The position numbers were made by a program, and so were the translations under genes. 64,000 nucleotides of DNA, from assembly GCA_029204225.1 (NCBI GenBank), contig CM055104.1, positions 54,540,538 to 54,604,537 on the forward strand. The letters run 5' to 3'. Below the pieces are notes generated by a model. That model saw nothing but the letters and a program-made list of their open reading frames with translations. It was not told the DNA's origin and searched no databases. Origin of the DNA: Diphasiastrum complanatum. Lineage: Eukaryota > Streptophyta > Lycopodiopsida > Lycopodiales > Lycopodiaceae. Below, piece by piece: positions 58,618 through 64,000 of the stretch. The first letter of the stretch is position 1. Each line of letters begins with the position of its first letter.

Positions 58618-59140
58618 AATGTGGATCTTGAATTTTTTTTTATTTTTAGATTCAACATGTCGTTGAACTTGAGATGGTGCTCTTTTGATAGAGCCTTTGT
58701 GAAGTAATCTGCTACATCAGATCTATCCTACAGTAAACCAGTGAAACTTCTTTGCTTCACACTTTCTTTCTTACATAGTGATACTTGATCTTGATATGCT
58801 TGCCTAGGGATTGAAATCTCGGATTGAGATAGAGAGCTATGGTACTTTGGTTGTCACAAAAAATGCTCGTTGAATGTGACTGTACAAGGTCAATTTCTGC
58901 TAGCAGGTGCCTCAGCCAAATTGCCATTCATGGCAGCAATGTACTCTGATTCGGTTGAAGATAATGCTACTGAGGTCTGGTTTCGACTGTTCCACTTGAT
59001 TATAAAAAAATACAGATCCAAAAGTTGATCTTTTGGCATCGATATCTCCTGCCCAATCTGCATCTATTCCTTCAAGAATATTGGTAGGTTGGCTGCCTCC
59101 ATAACAGATGCTGAGATATTTGGTTGCTTCGATGTACTTC
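58618..59140 (-). pseudogene. Copia RNase H fragment (N family)
   Basis: - strand translation gives DADWAGDIDAKRSTFGSVFF near 59040 and, in another frame, SSTESEYIAAMNG near 58940. These are typical of a copia RNase H. It runs into the LTR at 58608. Confidence 0.8.
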
Positions 59141-59169
59141 AGTTTTCGTCCCTAGGGTCAAACAACCAA

Positions 59170-60380
59170 ATTTCGATCCTAGGATCAAAATCAGGAAATC
59201 AATACTAACTTGAAAAATGAAGATGAACAACAGAGGGTCAAAATTCAGCCAAGAAGGTCAAATCGACCCAGACAGCCTCCATCTAGATTTATGGATGATG
59301 CACTCTGCTACTTCGTGTAGGAACCAAATACAATTTTAGAGGCAATGTCTACACTTGATGCTAAACATTGGAAAGTAGCAATGGACACAGAATTCGATTC
59401 TCTGATGGAGAATCAAACATGGACAGTCACCGAGTTGCCAAAGGATAGAAATATGATTCCATGCAAATGGATATTCAAGGCTAAGTATGATGCAGAAGGC
59501 AAGCTAAATCGATACAAAGCCAAATTGGTTGCCAAAGAATATTCCCAGATTCTCTATTCCGAGACCTTCAGCTCGGTTGTCAAGCACGCTTCAATCCATC
59601 TATTACTCTCCTTTGCAGTTGTAGCATATCTTGAAGTCCATCAAATGGATGTCCAGATCGCTTTCCGCAACAAGACCATTGAAGAGAAAATTTTTATGTC
59701 ACAACCTGAAGGATACGACCTGAGGGATAAGCAAGACCTTGCATGCAAAATTCACAAGGCACTCTATGGGCTGAAACAATTACCCAAAGCCTGGCTCCAG
59801 AAAATAAAAATATTTTTTTATTGAGAATGGTTTTATTCCAAACTTAGCAATGTCTACTTCAAATCTGTATAGGATTTCTTCATCATCATCACTCTCTATG
59901 TTGATGATATTCTATTATTCAATAATGGTCTGAATCTAATGAAGGACACCAAATTCATGCTGGACAAGGAATACAAAATGATTGATATGGGTCCAGCCCA
60001 CTATTGCCTCGGAATCAAAAATTTTTGAATTCGACCTAGCAGAATGATATTCATCAGCCAGCAAAGATATCTCACAAAGGCGTGCTGAAAAAGTATGGAA
60101 TGGCCAACTGCAAACCAAATTATTTTCCACTCGACCCTGGACTAAAGCTGTCAAAGGAACAATCTCCTCAAACCGAGGAAGAGAAGGTGGAAATAAAGAA
60201 ATATCCGGTTCACTCCATCATCGGCTCATTGATGTATGCAATGATCTACACTCGACCCGACATTGCATATTCAATCAGTGCACTCAGCCAGTTCCTATCA
60301 AATCCAGGCCTAGCCCATTGGAAAGCACTTACAACGGCATGGGCCAGCATGCTCTTGGCACTTTGGATGAGTGTCTGATT
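59170..60380 (+). pseudogene. Copia RT fragment, + strand
   Basis: Open frame 59345-59824 encodes the RT start (AKHWKVAMDTEFDSLMENQT, CKWIFKAKYDAEGKLNRYKA) and fingers/palm (VHQMDVQIAFRNKTIEEKIF, YGLKQLPKAWL). Past a stop, broken frames continue (YVDDI near 59900). The frame from 60082 has MANCKPNYFPLDPG and YTRPDIAYSISALSQFLSNP, ending near 60380. Immediately upstream is a linker (RRSNRPRQPPSRFMDDALC). It is head-to-head with the - strand RNase H fragment. Confidence 0.85.
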
Positions 60381-60399
60381 CTTCCTTTTTTTCTACACC

Positions 60400-60700
60400 A
60401 TTGGACTGAGGTGAGTATTCTTTAAACTCTATGGAAATAAATTATCCCCCTCCATTTGTGCGCTGTTCTTTGATCTTCATCTGGGTCTGATTTTTAGCAA
60501 ACGCCTTGAACTACTTGAAGCACTTGAATGCCTCTAATTTGTTCTTTAGAAAATAGGTTGCAGTCCTTTGAGAGAAGTCATTGATGAAGGTTAGGAGGTA
60601 TAGTGCTCCCCCTGCAGAAGCAGTCTGCATCGGGCCACAAATGTACAAGATCTAGCAAGCCTTTGGTAGTAACGGCCATATCTAGGACCTATTCTATTGG
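60400..60700 (-). pseudogene. Copia integrase fragment, - strand
   Basis: - strand translation gives GLLDLVHLxGPMQTASAGGA and LTFINDFSQRTATYFLKNK. SPQSNGVEKKEES follows. The first catalytic Asp position is a stop and the second box (EQRTNGGG) lacks the Asp. Confidence 0.75.
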
Positions 60701-61235
60701 GCAAGAGATTCATCACATTTGAAGCCATCGGAAAGAAGATCGGCTATGAGAAGTCTCTTGAAAAAAAGAATGCCGAGGAAGACAAGAAAGAGGCACTCAA
60801 TCACATATGGCTACCTTCATAAGCCACTACAACCGTTGAAGTTTTTCCCAAGGCGCATGACAATGGCGATGAACAAGTTCTTGGTTTTATGCAGACGCCT
60901 TTCCAAGAACCACACGTCAAAGCTGAGGCAGTGCAGTGGGACTTGCAACACTGTAGGGGAGGATAATGTCCTGAGGTGTTGATGCAGTGCCTCGATGCAC
61001 AACGCTCATCACTCAAAAGGGCTTCCAGTAGAGACAATGTTGAGAGCCAAGTCTGAGAGCATGAAAACTACTAGTGCTAGAGTAAATGTATATTTTGTGA
61101 GCCCCATGGTAATTTCCAAAAGATGTAAAACCATGCAGGAGCTAGTAATTTGAGCCCTCTCAAACTTGAAATGTATTTTTAATAAAGAGGCCTCTTAATA
61201 ATGAGTATGTTAAGGGATGGCCTCCTAATTATATT
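60701..61235. other. Unassigned sequence
   Basis: A + strand open frame of 87 codons (60719-60982) is rich in Arg/Lys but has no recognisable domain. The remainder is AT-rich with no visible repeat. Confidence 0.4.
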
Positions 61236-61682
61236 TCAATCAAGAGGTGGAACCCAAATTGTTATAGAATTGGGTTCATCCACTTGTGGGTATTTAGGAG
61301 AGCCTCCTCCATGAGTTTCAAAAGCATATGATTTGTAACGAGATGATGTTGCTTTGTTAATTAAAGATTCCAGTGACTTGCATTTCATTCTATGCTCCAT
61401 TTTCGTGCATTCAGTTTGGGTACTTGTGTATGAATGTGTTTGTTGATTCTTCATTCTTTCAGATTTGGTTTTGTGATTAACATCAGGTAGATGTGCAAGG
61501 CTTAGTGGCTGATCATAACCATTCACATTTGATGCTGCTTTGTGCTTGGCTCCCTGAGAAGTTCTTCTTACAATTGTTGAGTGATAATTGTAGAAAGCAC
61601 TTTGTAGAGACTTGCAGTTCTTAGGTAGATGTTGTTTTGCTGATTTGGTGATTTCAGTCAAAGTAGATTCAATCTTATTCAC
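61236..61682 (-). CDS. Unidentified ORF, possible exon of a non-transposon gene
   Basis: 148 open codons on the - strand in a window where almost every other frame of this size is a retrotransposon. There is no ATG at its start (first codon GTG); upstream reads AATCTAAACAAG, and an AG acceptor just before is possible, so this may be a terminal exon. Sequence features: KSAKQHLPKNCKSLQSAFYN, a Gln/Thr-rich basic middle, and the end PNSITIWVPPLD. No retroviral motif, signal peptide or membrane segment is visible. I do not recognise the family. A chance ORF cannot be excluded. Confidence 0.35.
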   Translation of the reverse strand: MNKIESTLTEITKSAKQHLPKNCKSLQSAFYNYHSTIVRRTSQGAKHKAASNVNGYDQPLSLAHLPDVNHKTKSERMKNQQTHSYTSTQTECTKMEHRMKCKSLESLINKATSSRYKSYAFETHGGGSPKYPQVDEPNSITIWVPPLD

Positions 61683-62276
<594 letters not shown>

Positions 62277-62450
62277 CCATAAAGCTAATCTAGTTTTATT
62301 CATGTGCTACATATTTACTCGCATTGTCATACAGTCTGCAAAAATACACAAAAATTGCAAATAGGTAACTATGCAACCGTCAAACTATAGAGTCAAACTA
62401 TCAAGGGACTTTTAATAGTCAAATTATCAAAAGATTGTTGATTATTGACT

Positions 62451-62881
62451 ATGCAAATTTTGAGCAACAGAGATTTTCCGATCCTAGATCGGATCGGATC
62501 GAGGCAAAAATTATCTGAGCGTCTTCGACCCTGGATCGGGCCAAATTGGGTCTGATTTATCCGAGCCTGAAAAATATGACCCTATACATATTTTTTGACC
62601 CAGTGTACATTTTTTGATCCTTTGTATAAATTTGATACACTGTAAAATATTGATATTGTCGGCGGTCAGAAATTCGACTCAACGACTTTGCATTGACAGT
62701 CCGTCTACTTTGTACATGTATTTACAGTTACAACACTTCATGTATCAGTCTCACTACTGCTATAGTTCACTTGCATTTGTTGAATTGATTCAGTTTGAAC
62801 ATTCTGCTGCTAACTTTGGCACTTCTGATCCACGCACCAAGCTCGCTCCCAACTTTTGCTCATGCCTACTGATTTCAAACA
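62451..62881 (+). repeat. N-family copia LTR end, + orientation
   Basis: Matches 57898-58510 in opposite orientation from GCAAATTTTGAGC on. The end TTTCAAACA is followed by a primer site. The start of the LTR (about 100 bp) is not recognisable upstream, so it is 5'-truncated or replaced. Confidence 0.72.
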
Positions 62882-62893
62882 TGGTATCATAGC
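62882..62893 (+). other. Primer-binding site (tRNA-Met type) of N-family copia
   Basis: TGGTATCATAGC abuts the LTR end, one mismatch to the usual TGGTATCAGAGC. Confidence 0.75.
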
Positions 62894-63589
62894 AGACATT
62901 CCAGTAATCTGCTTCTATCGCAGATTATTAGTCTTGTTTCTATAAAAATGTTGTACTAGCAAGCGCGCAGCCAACAATACTATTTCAAAATCGTTGCTTC
63001 TACCAACGATCTTGCTCAACCATAATGAATCCATCTTTTCTAATCGAGAGACTCGATAGAGGGAAATGGTTCTGTCCAACTTGAATCACTTGAAGGCGAA
63101 TTGTCACCAACGCATATCAATGGCTCAAAACTCAGAAAATATTATCTCTAACAAAGGTCTTCGAGGGGAGAATCTTTTGAGAATCTATCAAGTATCTTTC
63201 AAGGAATCTACCCCGAATTTTTATTTTTCTTTGACTTATATATTTATTTATAATTACTGTCTATTATTTCATTCATTATTTACTTTTTGGATTTTGTAAA
63301 TCCTTTTATTAAATGCATAAGTGTACACATGTTTCCATCTGTCATTCATATTTATGTGTTTATTTATGATTACACGAATAACTTTGTAAAAATGATATTT
63401 CATTTTTAAACGGTCTTAATCTAATTAAGATTATCTTTTTCACCATCACAAAGATTGGTAGAGATATCGCCCTTAATTATGAATTTGACAGATGTCAAAT
63501 CAACTTACATGATCATCTCCTCCATTTCATCAATGTATATCACCGTCAATTTCTATTTTTACTCTTACACATCATATGCATATGCTTGA
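62894..63589 (+). other. Presumed leader and unassigned sequence
   Basis: AT-rich, no gag recognised. A short frame 63066-63299 has no domain. Somewhere here the N-family leader gives way to copia P. Confidence 0.4.
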
Positions 63590-64000
63590 AGAAGGCTCAA
63601 GTGCTCCAACAATCAAGAAGAAGATGGCCAAGGAGCAAGATCTTGATTTTGAGGAGGAGCTCATGGGGACCTATCACACCAAGGAGATCTTCAAGGGCAA
63701 AAGTGGAGCCATCAAGGCTCACATATCAAGGCAAAGGGCAGCAAGTTGAGGGTATCTCATCCACTTCTTATGCTTTATCTAGTTTTGAAGAACCATTTAA
63801 TGTTGAAGATGCATTGAACTCCAAAGAATGGTATAAAGCTATGTTGGATGAGTACAATGCCTTGATTGAGAATGAAACTTGGTTGCTTGTTGATAGACCT
63901 CAAAGGAATGTAATAGGATGCAAGTGGGTCTTCAAGCTTAAGTTGAATGCAAATGGGAGTGTTAACAAACATAAAGCAAGATTAGTTGCAAAAGGTTATG
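63590..64000 (+). pseudogene. Copia P linker and RT start, running off the window
   Basis: From about 63677 an open frame reads GPITPRRSSRAKVEPSRLTY, then ALNSKEWYKAMLDEYNALIE and GCKWVFKLKLNANGSVNKHK, ending in ARLVAKGY at the window edge. This is the copia integrase-RT linker and RT finger region. The frame is open to the end of the window, so its integrity beyond is unknown. No 5' part of this element was found. Confidence 0.85.

Overview
The window is a piece of land-plant nuclear DNA made almost entirely of LTR retrotransposons at different stages of decay. The evidence for a plant is the mix of plant-type Ty1/copia and Ty3/gypsy polyproteins, tRNA-Met and tRNA-Asp primer-binding sites, AT-rich composition and long (CT)n runs. 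No host gene could be identified with confidence, and nothing here fixes the lineage. I name the elements by letter: A, B, D, E, F, H, J, K, L, M, N and P, with G1 and G2 for two gypsy copies of one family. Boundaries of decayed copies are approximate unless LTR ends are given.

Region 1 (1-8.9 kb): microsatellites, a badly decayed gypsy pol (2.3-4.5 kb), then the 3' half of a gypsy element of the G family on the + strand. That half holds RNase H, integrase, a long coiled-coil third ORF, a polypurine tract and a truncated 3' LTR. Region 2 (8.9-28.6 kb): a multi-level nest. Copia B (5' half at 24.6-28.6 kb on the - strand, 3' half at 8.9-13.7 kb on the + strand) was interrupted by gypsy G1. The copia 3' half then received non-autonomous element F (9050-12510). 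G1 gag/protease received copia A (15040-20900). A is the only intact element: its two 653-bp LTRs show no difference by eye and its 1316-aa gag-pol is uninterrupted with all catalytic motifs. The opposite orientation of the two halves of both B and G1 implies an inversion with a breakpoint at about 13702/13703.

Region 3 (28.6-34.5 kb): a gypsy gag scrap, a - strand copia gag-protease-integrase fragment (D), two diverged tandem duplications and unassigned sequence. Region 4 (34.5-57.9 kb): another nest. Copia M (- strand) was split by gypsy G2, with a perfect TAGAT target duplication at 44051-44055 and 57196-57200. M's 3' LTR received E (perfect AAATT duplication) and L. G2 in turn contains a + strand mosaic of three copia pieces (J, K, H). 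M and H share an odd feature: RT and most of RNase H are replaced by an unrelated, unrecognised ORF of about 250 codons.

Region 5 (57.9-64 kb): scrambled copia fragments in both orientations, one unassigned - strand ORF (61236-61682), a 148-bp (CT)n run, and the start of further + strand copia sequence running off the window.

Functionally only A looks able to make its own replication proteins. H, M, F, E and L are non-autonomous derivatives that would need proteins from relatives. Several unrelated LTR families carry the same palindrome, CACACGTGTG, about 154-162 bp downstream of their TATA box.
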